Source: Natroniella acetigena (GTDB lineage Bacteria > Bacillota > Halanaerobiia > Halobacteroidales > Halobacteroidaceae). From it: a DNA stretch of 64,000 bases. A model generated the notes under the pieces. That model was not told where the DNA came from and did no database searches. It saw only the letters and a program-made list of their open reading frames with translations. Shown one piece after another: positions 1 through 7,229 of the stretch (within the stretch, counting starts at the first letter, position 1; every line of letters begins with the position of its first letter). Location: contig NZ_JALKBX010000001.1 in assembly GCF_023227745.1 (NCBI RefSeq), positions 46,247 through 110,246 on the forward strand, read 5' to 3'. The translations under genes were made by a program, and so were the position numbers.

Positions 1-1558
1 TCATCCCTGTTTCTTTATCACCAGTTACTAAATAAGTTTCCGCTAGCTTCAATTCTAAATCTAGATCATCTGCAACTCTATCATTGATTAATTTATATTC
101 TTGTAAAGCCAAATTATATTTACCTTGCTCAAAATAAAAACCAGCTAATCGTTTATGATTTTCAATTGTATCTTCTAAATAAAGAATATAGCGATATAAC
201 TCTTCCGCTCTTTCATATCTCTCCATCTTTTTATGTAACCTAGCTAATTTAATATAACCCCATGTATCATAAGGAGCTAATTCGATAGCTTGACTATAAA
301 TTTCAAATGCTTCAGCTACCCTTCCTTTTTCTCGATAAATATCGCCTAAATGAATTTTATGATTTTTATTATTATCATCTAATTTGACTAAATCTTCTGC
401 AATTCTCCTGGCCCTTGCCAGCATATTGTTATCCTGATCAGCCAAATTATAATAAATTCTAAATAACCGCTCTAAATAAGCTTGATTTTGTGAATCTCGC
501 TCTACAGCTCTTTCTAATGAACGCCGTGCTCTATCAGTTTCACCCAACTGCAACCTAATTTCTCCTTCTAAAAAATGCAAACTAGCATTATCATAATCTC
601 CCTGTAAAGCAGTCCTTACTTGAGACAATGCTGCTTCATAATCTCGCACATCTTGATAAAATTCAGCTAGTCTTTTACGATATCTAGTTCGATCACTAAG
701 CTCAATTGCCTGATGTAAATTCTCGATTGCTTCATCTAAATAATCACTCTTATAATACAAATTACTGATTTCAAAGTATAAAGAATCATCTTCTGAATTC
801 TCTTCTAACTGAGCATACAATTGATCAATTTGAGTCTGATAATCAGGAGGAAATCCTTCAGCAAAATCAAAATCAGTCAAACCAATATTCATTTCCCATT
901 CTTGATAGATTATTTCTAATAATTTATTTCCATAATTATCTTCTACTCTAATCTCAGTTGGCATCCAGATCTTAGAAGTTTCAAATTCAACCTGCTCAAA
1001 CTGACCATAAATAATATTAGCTATTTTGATATTACTCCCATTAAAGATTTCAATTCTTAGAATAGTATTCCACTCTTGATCGATAAATATCCTTTGGACT
1101 GAAAAATAATTTTTCAAATTAACTATGTAAACTTCTCGTTCATCATAAATTGCTTCACCTAACAACTCCACTTCATATAATGAATCTAAATTCTTTAATG
1201 GTTGGTCATAGTCTAGTTGTCCTTCTAGAGGAAGACTGTTCTTAATGATTGAATAATCAGGAGGCAAATAAAGCCAAGGGATTGAGTTCAATGACCTAAT
1301 ATTTTCTAATCCAGTTAAATCATCTTGTTGGGTCTGTTGAGTCATTAATCTAGTATCCGATTTCATAATTTGAACCCGAAAATCCTTACTCTGATCATCT
1401 TCAAAAATTCTAGAAACAACTGTTCCTCTAAAATCTTCAATTTGATCTATTTGATTTACAATTCCATCTAATAAATCAAAAGCAGAGGTTTCAGCTGCTA
1501 ATACTTGATTAGATATTAAACAAATAAGTAAAACTATTATTCCAATAACTTTTTTCAC
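1..1558 (-). CDS. Secreted LolA/RseB-like protein with TPR repeats (3' end outside window)
   Basis: The frame is open from a GTG at 1558 to the window edge (519 codons), so the C-terminus is missing. A consensus AAAGGAGG lies upstream. Residues 1-21 form a signal peptide (MKKVIGIIVLL..., cleavage near VLA-AE). Residues about 25-230 are rich in alternating beta-strand patterns and resemble the outer-membrane lipoprotein-sorting fold of LolA/RseB. From about residue 245 onward the sequence becomes helical pairs typical of degenerate TPRs (for example YLDEAIENLHQAIEL and AFEIYSQAIELAPYDTWG). It probably works outside the cytoplasmic membrane as a lipid or protein-interaction factor. The domain calls rest on pattern only; the TPR part is firmer than the LolA part. 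It is followed, towards higher coordinates, by an M20 amidohydrolase on the same strand. Confidence 0.75.
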   Translation of the reverse strand, partial: MKKVIGIIVLLICLISNQVLAAETSAFDLLDGIVNQIDQIEDFRGTVVSRIFEDDQSKDFRVQIMKSDTRLMTQQTQQDDLTGLENIRSLNSIPWLYLPPDYSIIKNSLPLEGQLDYDQPLKNLDSLYEVELLGEAIYDEREVYIVNLKNYFSVQRIFIDQEWNTILRIEIFNGSNIKIANIIYGQFEQVEFETSKIWMPTEIRVEDNYGNKLLEIIYQEWEMNIGLTDFDFAEGFPPDYQTQIDQLYAQLEENSEDDSLYFEISNLYYKSDYLDEAIENLHQAIELSDRTRYRKRLAEFYQDVRDYEAALSQVRTALQGDYDNASLHFLEGEIRLQLGETDRARRSLERAVERDSQNQAYLERLFRIYYNLADQDNNMLARARRIAEDLVKLDDNNKNHKIHLGDIYREKGRVAEAFEIYSQAIELAPYDTWGYIKLARLHKKMERYERAEELYRYILYLEDTIENHKRLAGFYFEQGKYNLALQEYKLINDRVADDLDLELKLAETYLVTGDKETGM

Positions 1559-1598
1559 CTTTCTAAAATTCCTCCTTTCAACTACCTAATTTTATATT

Positions 1599-2783
1599 CT
1601 AGAAAACTGTCGGGTTATCCTTTATTCTCTGCAAAGTTATATAAATAAAAAGAGCCACTCCAATTTTAAGAGCATCTTCATCAAAATTGAATTTAGGATG
1701 ATGAGCTGGATAATAATTAGAATTTATATCAGCTGCTCCTAATCTAAAAAAGAGACCGGGTACCTGCTGTAAATAATAAGCAAAATCTTCTGCTCCCATT
1801 GAAGGTAGCTCTAAAAATTTTAGTTGTTCTAAATAAGGGATTTGACTAATTGTATTCTCTAAATCCTCTACTAATTTGGTAGAATTAATTAAAACTGGAT
1901 AACCTTTTCGATAATCCAATTGATAATCTCCTCCCTGGCTAGCAGTAACCCCACTAACAATCCGTTCGATCATAGTTGGTAAAGAGTCTCTTAACTCAGG
2001 GTCTGTCGTTCGTATAGTTCCTGTAACTTTAACTTTATCAGCTATCACATTTCTACGATAACCACCTTTGATCGTTCCTAAATTAATTACAGCTTTTTGA
2101 TACGGACTAATTTTTCTACTATTGATTGTCTGCAAAGCATTAATTACTTGGCTAGCAGTTACAATTGCATCTATCCCATCCTGGGGAGTAGATGCATGAC
2201 CACTCTTACCTTTAACTATTAAATCAATTTCATCTGCTGCTGCCGATACAACCTTCTTTTGTAATCCTACTACTCCAGTTGGTAATTTATTAGTGATATG
2301 TAAAGCAAAGATATTATCAACTTGAGGTTTAATTAAAGCTCCTGCTTCAATTAGAGGTAAAGCTCCTCCTGGACCTTCTTCTGCAGGTTGAAAAACAAAT
2401 TTAATCTTACCTCTAATCTTATCTTGTAACTTGGTTAACACCTTAGCAACACCCAACAAAATCGCAGTATGCCCATCATGTCCACAAGCGTGCATTACAC
2501 CATCTATTTTAGAACTATAACTAACTTCTGTCTGTTCTGTAATTGGCAACGCATCCATATCAGCCCTTAAACCAATCGTTGGCCCTACTCCACAATCCAA
2601 TAATCCTACTACTCCAGTCCCACTAAGTCGTTCTACTTCCAAGTTTAAATTTGATAAATAGTCACTAACCCGCCGTGAAGTACGTTCCTCTTCAAATCCT
2701 AACTCAGGATATTGATGAAATTCTCTTCTCAGTTCGATAACCTCTTCTTCTATTAACTCAATCTGCTCAACTACTTGTTTCAT
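1599..2783 (-). CDS. M20-family amidohydrolase (N-acyl amino acid / hippurate hydrolase type)
   Basis: This is a di-metal peptidase-like hydrolase that removes the acyl group from N-acyl amino acids in the cytoplasm. Metal-binding motifs are visible: ADMDALPI near residue 75 and HACGHDGH near residue 98, followed by the catalytic EE in PAEEGPGGA near residue 135. The C-terminal part holds the usual GAEDFAYY and a late His (PAHHPKF). At about 394 residues it has normal family length. Two ATG codons lie two codons apart; the second, at 2783, is chosen because the GGGGG ribosome site touches the first. The leader upstream is a copy of a dispersed repeat also found before glmM. The exact substrate cannot be read from sequence. 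Confidence 0.88.
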   Translation of the reverse strand: MKQVVEQIELIEEEVIELRREFHQYPELGFEEERTSRRVSDYLSNLNLEVERLSGTGVVGLLDCGVGPTIGLRADMDALPITEQTEVSYSSKIDGVMHACGHDGHTAILLGVAKVLTKLQDKIRGKIKFVFQPAEEGPGGALPLIEAGALIKPQVDNIFALHITNKLPTGVVGLQKKVVSAAADEIDLIVKGKSGHASTPQDGIDAIVTASQVINALQTINSRKISPYQKAVINLGTIKGGYRRNVIADKVKVTGTIRTTDPELRDSLPTMIERIVSGVTASQGGDYQLDYRKGYPVLINSTKLVEDLENTISQIPYLEQLKFLELPSMGAEDFAYYLQQVPGLFFRLGAADINSNYYPAHHPKFNFDEDALKIGVALFIYITLQRIKDNPTVF

Positions 2784-2799
2784 ACTCATCCCCCTTTAA

Positions 2800-2965
2800 A
2801 AGTTTTATAGTATTCTCTCTACAGGTCTTATCAGACCTCCGTAATAAAAACAATTTGCTAAATTCAAGCCTATCACAAAACACTAAACCCATCAATATTT
2901 ACAAAACATCCTACGACTAAATATTTTGTCTTCCAACATTTCCTTTGGCTAAAAATATCCTTTAT
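2800..2965 (-). repeat. Dispersed intergenic repeat, copy 1 (leader of the M20 gene)
   Basis: About 165 bp similar to stretches at 3720-3923 and 13640-13822, always just upstream of a minus-strand gene. On the minus strand it contains the blocks GGATGTTTTG, ATAGGCTT and TTTTTATTACGG. It ends in a small hairpin, AGGTCT-GATA-AGACCT, whose copy-3 counterpart carries a compensating base-pair change. It lacks the central GTGCAGAG/ATCTGCGAA block of the other copies. Function unknown. Confidence 0.6.
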
Positions 2966-3067
2966 CTCTCTTTATTTACTAATTAAAGTTATACTTATAT
3001 TTATAGTAAATATAATAAAAAATACTCTTAGCTAAGCCTAAAATTACTTAACTAAAAGTATCCTTGA

Positions 3068-3418
3068 TTATAAATCAACCAGCCCTAAACTGATCTCTAA
3101 TGCTTTATTAACTTTTTTAACTACCTTTTGATCAAGATAAGTAACACGACGTTGTAATCTTTTTTTATCAATAGTCCTGATCTGTTCTAGTAAAATTACC
3201 GAATCCCGTTCCAAATTACATTTGTTGGAATCAATCTCTACATGGGTTGGTAATTTAGCTTTATCTATTCGAGATGTAATAGCTGCTATAATAACCGTAG
3301 GGCTATATTTATTGCCAATATCATTTTGAATCACTAAAACAGGTCTTACCCCCCCTTGTTCTGAACCAACAACCGGATTCAAGTCGGCATAATAAATATC
3401 ACCTCTTTTAATTTCCAC
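3068..3418 (-). CDS. ndoA: Type II toxin, MazF/EndoA-family mRNA interferase
   Basis: The protein matches EndoA (MazF, PemK fold), a sequence-specific endoribonuclease that cleaves single-stranded mRNA. The family signature is plain near the N-terminus: [20 protein letters not shown] followed by [10 protein letters not shown], then [11 protein letters not shown] and KLPTHVEI. The GTG at 3418 is chosen because GGAG lies 10 nt before it; this gives 116 residues, the usual EndoA length. An in-frame GTG at 3427 sits only 1 nt from that site. It begins 1 nt after the antitoxin stop, so the two genes are translationally coupled. The toxin should stay inactive while bound by the C-terminal tail of the upstream antitoxin. 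Confidence 0.95.
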   Translation of the reverse strand: MEIKRGDIYYADLNPVVGSEQGGVRPVLVIQNDIGNKYSPTVIIAAITSRIDKAKLPTHVEIDSNKCNLERDSVILLEQIRTIDKKRLQRRVTYLDQKVVKKVNKALEISLGLVDL

Positions 3419-3419
3419 T

Positions 3420-3695
3420 TTAATCACACTCCGCTAATCGGCCCTCATAGTTAAAGAAAGCTTTATTTTCTGCTAAAAAACTCTCTGTAGCCAAATAAAT
3501 ATTCACTTGAGCCATCTTTAAATAGCCTTCTTTCATTTCCTTTCTAAATCTATTTTTTCTCAACTGTTCAATATAAACTTCCATGGCCTCGCTTATAAAT
3601 TCATTCCGATCTTGATATTCTTCATTAATAAACCCATCAATCTCATTCAATAAATTATTAGGTAAGCTAACTATGACTTCTTTTAAATTAGTCAA
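3420..3695 (-). CDS. ndoAI: Antitoxin EndoAI, ribbon-helix-helix (MazE type)
   Basis: This 91-residue protein has the two-part plan of EndoAI. Residues about 5-45 form a ribbon-helix-helix DNA-binding domain ([16 protein letters not shown], then [16 protein letters not shown]). Residues about 50-90 form the acidic helical tail ([11 protein letters not shown]...ATESFLAEN) that in B. subtilis wraps round EndoA and blocks its active site. It is expected to neutralise the toxin and repress its own promoter. A -10-like TATAAT lies just upstream (3713-3718) with no good -35. The region further upstream is repeat copy 2. A shorter gene at 4082-4255 resembles only the tail. Confidence 0.92.
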   Translation of the reverse strand: MTNLKEVIVSLPNNLLNEIDGFINEEYQDRNEFISEAMEVYIEQLRKNRFRKEMKEGYLKMAQVNIYLATESFLAENKAFFNYEGRLAECD

Positions 3696-3719
3696 AAAAA
3701 CACCCCCACTTTATTATAC

Positions 3720-3923
3720 AGTACTCTCAGCTGAATTTAAGCCTATCACTACAGTGTTCGCAGATAACTAAATTTCTCTGCACCCCTATTTTAGTGTACA
3801 ATGTACAAGTGATAATTGAAATTCAAAATCATAAAACCACAAACCCTTAGACCATCAATAGTTGCAAAACATCCTGAGACTAAATATTCACTTTTCCAAT
3901 ATTTTATTTTAGCTGAGAAGACT
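3720..3923 (-). repeat. Dispersed intergenic repeat, copy 2, with imperfect terminal inverted repeats
   Basis: This roughly 204-bp copy is bounded by AGTACTCTCAGCT at 3720-3732 and its imperfect inverse AGCTGAGAAGACT at 3911-3923, 11 of 13 bases pairing. Its inside shares with copy 3 (13640-13822) a long near-identical block covering the minus-strand words GTGCAGAG, TTATCTGCG and TGTAGTGATAGGC. The stretch 3696-4081 holds nothing else recognisable apart from the terminator at its left end. The inverted ends could mean a non-autonomous mobile element or a structured leader RNA. Confidence 0.6.
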
Positions 3924-4050
3924 CTTATAGCTAAGGTTTAATTTATTATATATTTATGCTTCAAATTTAAACTCTGTTCATTTAATAACCTATAGTCTAT
4001 ATAGTATTTTCTGCAATTTCATTCAAAATATACATGTGAAATAAATAGAA

Positions 4051-4076
4051 CAAAAGAGACGCTATTAACGTCTCTA
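4051..4076 (-). terminator. Rho-independent terminator after the mini-antitoxin gene
   Basis: A perfect 7-bp stem (AGAGACG/CGTCTCT) with a 7-nt loop is followed on the minus strand by TTTTGTTC. It starts 6 nt past the stop codon of the 57-residue gene. Confidence 0.8.
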
Positions 4077-4081
4077 ACTTA

Positions 4082-4255
4082 TTAAAACAATTTCTGCAAA
4101 GTGTTTTTATCAGCTTTAAAACTCTCTTGGGCCAATTCTAAATTCAACTCTGCCATTTGAGAATAGCCTTTTTTTAGCTTCTCTTTTAATTCTTTCTTCT
4201 CTTCAAAGTAATAATAATTATTAATACTCTTTTTTAAAGACTGCCCTTGATTCAT
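4082..4255 (-). CDS. Small orphan protein resembling the toxin-binding tail of EndoAI
   Basis: The 57-residue product lacks any ribbon-helix-helix domain. Its second half (LKEKLKKGYSQMAELNLELA, then QESFKADKNTLQKLF) aligns with the tail of the neighbouring antitoxin ([20 protein letters not shown]). The ATG at 4255 is chosen because GAGGTG lies 9 nt before it; an in-frame GTG at 4267 overlaps that site. A terminator follows directly, so it looks like a real single-gene unit rather than debris. By inference it could bind and inhibit the adjacent EndoA without acting on DNA, or be a remnant of a second antitoxin whose toxin is gone. Confidence 0.65.
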   Translation of the reverse strand: MNQGQSLKKSINNYYYFEEKKELKEKLKKGYSQMAELNLELAQESFKADKNTLQKLF

Positions 4256-4368
4256 AGCCTTTATCACCTCATAACAATTGATGATTACTAGTTAATTATA
4301 TACTATTTTTATTATTCATGTCAATCAAATAAACTAATTTCAAAAAAGCAATTTATACCAGTCACCAT

Positions 4369-6609
4369 TTACAAATTATAATAATATCCAACTGATTGAA
4401 TATAACTTATCAAACGATAATAAATCTGCTCTCCTCCTATAGTAGAAGAATCACCAATAACAATTAACTTCTTTTTCGCTCGTGATAATGAAACATTCAA
4501 TCGTCTAACATCCCTTAAAAAACCAATATTCCCTTTGGAATTACTTCTAACCAAAGAAAGAACGATTACTTCTTTCTCTCTCCCTTGAAAACCATCTACA
4601 GTATTGACTTCAACACGATCAAACTTAAGTAAATTCTTAATTAAATCGACCTGATCATAATAAGGAGTAATCACTGCTATTTGCTCTTCTTTAATTCCAC
4701 CATTAATAGCATAACTGACTATCTCTGTACATAATTCAGCTTCAACCCGATTCTGTAATGAAGTAGAATTTTGTTTGAAATGTTCAGAAGCATTCATTCC
4801 TGCTGTATCAAAAAAAGCAATTGCCTCTTTACAATTTAAAGCTCGTTCTGCTGGTGAATTACCTTGGAAAATTTCAAAATCAAGCTCAGTTAAATCCCAA
4901 TCTTTAACTTCAGTTGCTGCGATCAATTCTCCTTCATAAAACTCCTGGTTAATAAAATTCATTATTTGTTGATTCATTCGATACTGTACCTTCAACATCT
5001 GTTTAACTTCAGTACTATGAACTTCTAATAACCTCTCGAACAATGATTTGGAAAGCCCCTCTTTTTCTGCTTCTTTATTTAAGATTGTTGGGGGGAGCTG
5101 TTTATGATCTCCAGCTAAAACAACCTTATCCGCTTTAACTAGTGGAATTAAGGCAGAAGGCTCAGTTGCTTGAGTGGCTTCATCTAATACTAATAAGTCA
5201 AACTCTTCTCCTGCTAAAACTTCAGAACCAGCAGTAGAGTTAGTTGTACAGATCACATCAGCTTCCTTAATTAATCTTTTGACTGTCTCGTCTTCTAAAT
5301 GCTCCACTTGAGCAAATAATCGCTCTATTTCATCTTGTAATTCCAACCAATCAGCCATTTCTTTGATCTTATTACTAGAGATGCCTCGGCTACCTTTTCC
5401 TTGATTAGCTAACTTTTTAATCTGCTTGTTGCTCAATCCTCTTCTCCAACGTCCACTTGGATGAATATTTTCTTTTTGTTGCTCTAATAATTTATATGCT
5501 TGCTCCCTTACCTGTTCAGCCTTCTTATATTCTGGTTGTTCCTCTATTAAATAATCTAAAGTATGTTGCCTTAAAACAGGATTTACTCTAACTGGATGAC
5601 CAATCCTGAGAACATTTAACCCTCGCTTAATTAATCTCTCTACTAAATTATCAACTGCTGTATTAGAGTCAGCTGTTGCCAAAATCTTTTTTTGGCGTTG
5701 GACTGCCTGCTCTAAAATCTCAATTGCAGTCACAGTCTTTCCTGTTCCAGGTGGTCCATGAATCAAAAAGAAATCTTTAGCAGCTAAAGCTGTCTCAACT
5801 GCCTCTCGTTGAGATTGATTTAAAGCCAAATTACTAAATTCAACATTTTCCTTAGCATCAAATGTTAAATCCTCTATCCCTAACAACTTACTTCTTAATG
5901 ATTTTAATCGCCCTGAAGTAGATTCTAATCTTCCTAAAGCATCTAACATTCTTTGAAAAGTAATGTCATTAACATACAAATCTAAACGAAGATTTTTACC
6001 ATACACAAAACCAGGTGGTTGATTATCAAAAACAGCTGTAATTGAATAATTCGTCTTTTCTACTACAGTTCCAGTAGGATTATCAGGATTTAATGGTTCG
6101 TTTTTGCTGATCATTATTAAATCACCAATATTAATTTCAGTATCTGGCAATGATCTTCCTTGCTGTTGTTTCATAAACTTAACTACAAATTTACCAGCAA
6201 AGGCTTGTCCTTGATCTCGCCCCCGTAAATTTAAGAAAGCCCTTCCTTTTTTTTCACGCTCTTGTCCTGATAAGTTTTTAATTTCTGCTTCATGATACTT
6301 CATTTCTTCTTCCCGTTCCAATTGAACTAAAAATTTATATTTATTAATATAATTTTCAACTGTCTCTAGCTCTTCTTTAAAATTATTATCAATCTCTACT
6401 CCAACATCAACTCCAGCAATTTGATTACTATTCATCACCTTCATTACATGTTCAGCTACTTCATCTTCTATTTCAACAATTGCATTATTACCTTTAAATT
6501 CAATCTTACCGATTTGGCCCCCGTCAATATTAGCTTCATTAGTAAAAGCCCCCACAATATCTCCTGGGCCAATATGATCAGATAAGTTCTTAACAATTAA
6601 ATCAATCAT
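4369..6609 (-). CDS. IGHMBP2/UPF1-like SF1 helicase with N-terminal DbpA-type RNA-binding domain
   Basis: The 746-residue protein carries a full superfamily-1B helicase core. Walker A GPPGTGKT is at 285-292; then come ADSNTAVDNL, the Walker B DEATQATEP near 480, GDHKQLPPT, QYRMN and, near the end, VDGFQGREKEVIVLSLVRSN. Residues about 13-75 (HIGPGDIVGAFTNEANIDGG and on) match the small RRM-like domain found at the end of the DEAD-box protein DbpA, which binds structured RNA. The middle residues 80-260 resemble the IGHMBP2-type beta-barrel and stalk. It likely unwinds RNA or DNA-RNA hybrids 5' to 3'. A perfect palindrome lies just before its ribosome site. Its cellular role is not known from sequence. 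Confidence 0.85.
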   Translation of the reverse strand: MIDLIVKNLSDHIGPGDIVGAFTNEANIDGGQIGKIEFKGNNAIVEIEDEVAEHVMKVMNSNQIAGVDVGVEIDNNFKEELETVENYINKYKFLVQLEREEEMKYHEAEIKNLSGQEREKKGRAFLNLRGRDQGQAFAGKFVVKFMKQQQGRSLPDTEINIGDLIMISKNEPLNPDNPTGTVVEKTNYSITAVFDNQPPGFVYGKNLRLDLYVNDITFQRMLDALGRLESTSGRLKSLRSKLLGIEDLTFDAKENVEFSNLALNQSQREAVETALAAKDFFLIHGPPGTGKTVTAIEILEQAVQRQKKILATADSNTAVDNLVERLIKRGLNVLRIGHPVRVNPVLRQHTLDYLIEEQPEYKKAEQVREQAYKLLEQQKENIHPSGRWRRGLSNKQIKKLANQGKGSRGISSNKIKEMADWLELQDEIERLFAQVEHLEDETVKRLIKEADVICTTNSTAGSEVLAGEEFDLLVLDEATQATEPSALIPLVKADKVVLAGDHKQLPPTILNKEAEKEGLSKSLFERLLEVHSTEVKQMLKVQYRMNQQIMNFINQEFYEGELIAATEVKDWDLTELDFEIFQGNSPAERALNCKEAIAFFDTAGMNASEHFKQNSTSLQNRVEAELCTEIVSYAINGGIKEEQIAVITPYYDQVDLIKNLLKFDRVEVNTVDGFQGREKEVIVLSLVRSNSKGNIGFLRDVRRLNVSLSRAKKKLIVIGDSSTIGGEQIYYRLISYIQSVGYYYNL

Positions 6610-6631
6610 TCTATCGCCTCCTTCAATCCAA

Positions 6632-6659
6632 AAAATACACCCTATATAGGGTGTATTTT
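6632..6659. terminator. Perfect 28-bp palindrome between the CBS gene and the helicase gene
   Basis: Every base of 6632-6659 pairs with its mirror partner; the centre is CCCTATATAGGG. On the minus strand it is followed by two further T residues and then directly by the helicase ribosome site. It can act as a terminator for acpS-nnr-CBS, as an attenuator, or as an operator for the helicase gene. The lack of an unpaired loop makes an operator nearly as likely as a terminator. Confidence 0.5.
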
Positions 6660-6778
6660 CATTAATAAATTATATCAAAATAAATTTAATTAGTCAAAAT
6701 CAGACCCTTTAATCCACTGAACATAGAGTTTTGAGCTTTAATTTTTTGCAGACACTGATACTTAATAAAATAATTCTA

Positions 6779-7228
6779 TTAATCTTGACTCAGATACCGA
6801 ATAATATCTGTTCTAGTAATAATTCCAATAAGTTGCTCCCCCTTGGTTACAAGTACTCTTTTAATCCCTTTATTAACAAATAAATCAGCTACTATTTCAA
6901 TACTATCATCAGGTTCAACCGTAATAACATCAGTAGTCATCACATCTTCAATCTTCATCTTCACAACCTTCTTGAAGCCATCCTCGAACTCTTTAAAACT
7001 ATCTAAATAAAAAACACTATCTAAAAAATAAACATAGTTTGGAAATTTAACCTTTTGCTTTTTAACTATTAAATCTCCACCACTTACTATTCCTATTAAT
7101 TCATCATCTTCTATTACTGGAGCACCACTTATTCCTTCTTCAATAAACAGCTTGGAAGCTTCCTTAATCGTCATCTGTGGAGAAACAACAATTAAATCTT
7201 CAGTCATAATATCAGCAGCTTTTGTCAC
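6779..7228 (-). CDS. Tandem CBS-domain protein
   Basis: The 149-residue protein is made only of two CBS motifs (about residues 5-60 and 90-149), marked by DIMTEDLIVVSPQMTIKEAS...GAPVI and DVMTTDVITVEPDDSIEI...RVLVTKGEQLIGIITRTD. Such pairs bind adenine nucleotides (AMP, ATP, sometimes c-di-AMP) and act as sensors. The insert between the motifs is rich in aromatic residues (YVYFLDSVFYLDSF). It starts at a GTG with GGAGAGG upstream, 1 nt after the stop of nnr, so it is the last gene of acpS-nnr-CBS. Its partner protein is unknown. Confidence 0.85.
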   Translation of the reverse strand: MTKAADIMTEDLIVVSPQMTIKEASKLFIEEGISGAPVIEDDELIGIVSGGDLIVKKQKVKFPNYVYFLDSVFYLDSFKEFEDGFKKVVKMKIEDVMTTDVITVEPDDSIEIVADLFVNKGIKRVLVTKGEQLIGIITRTDIIRYLSQD

Positions 7229-7229
7229 C

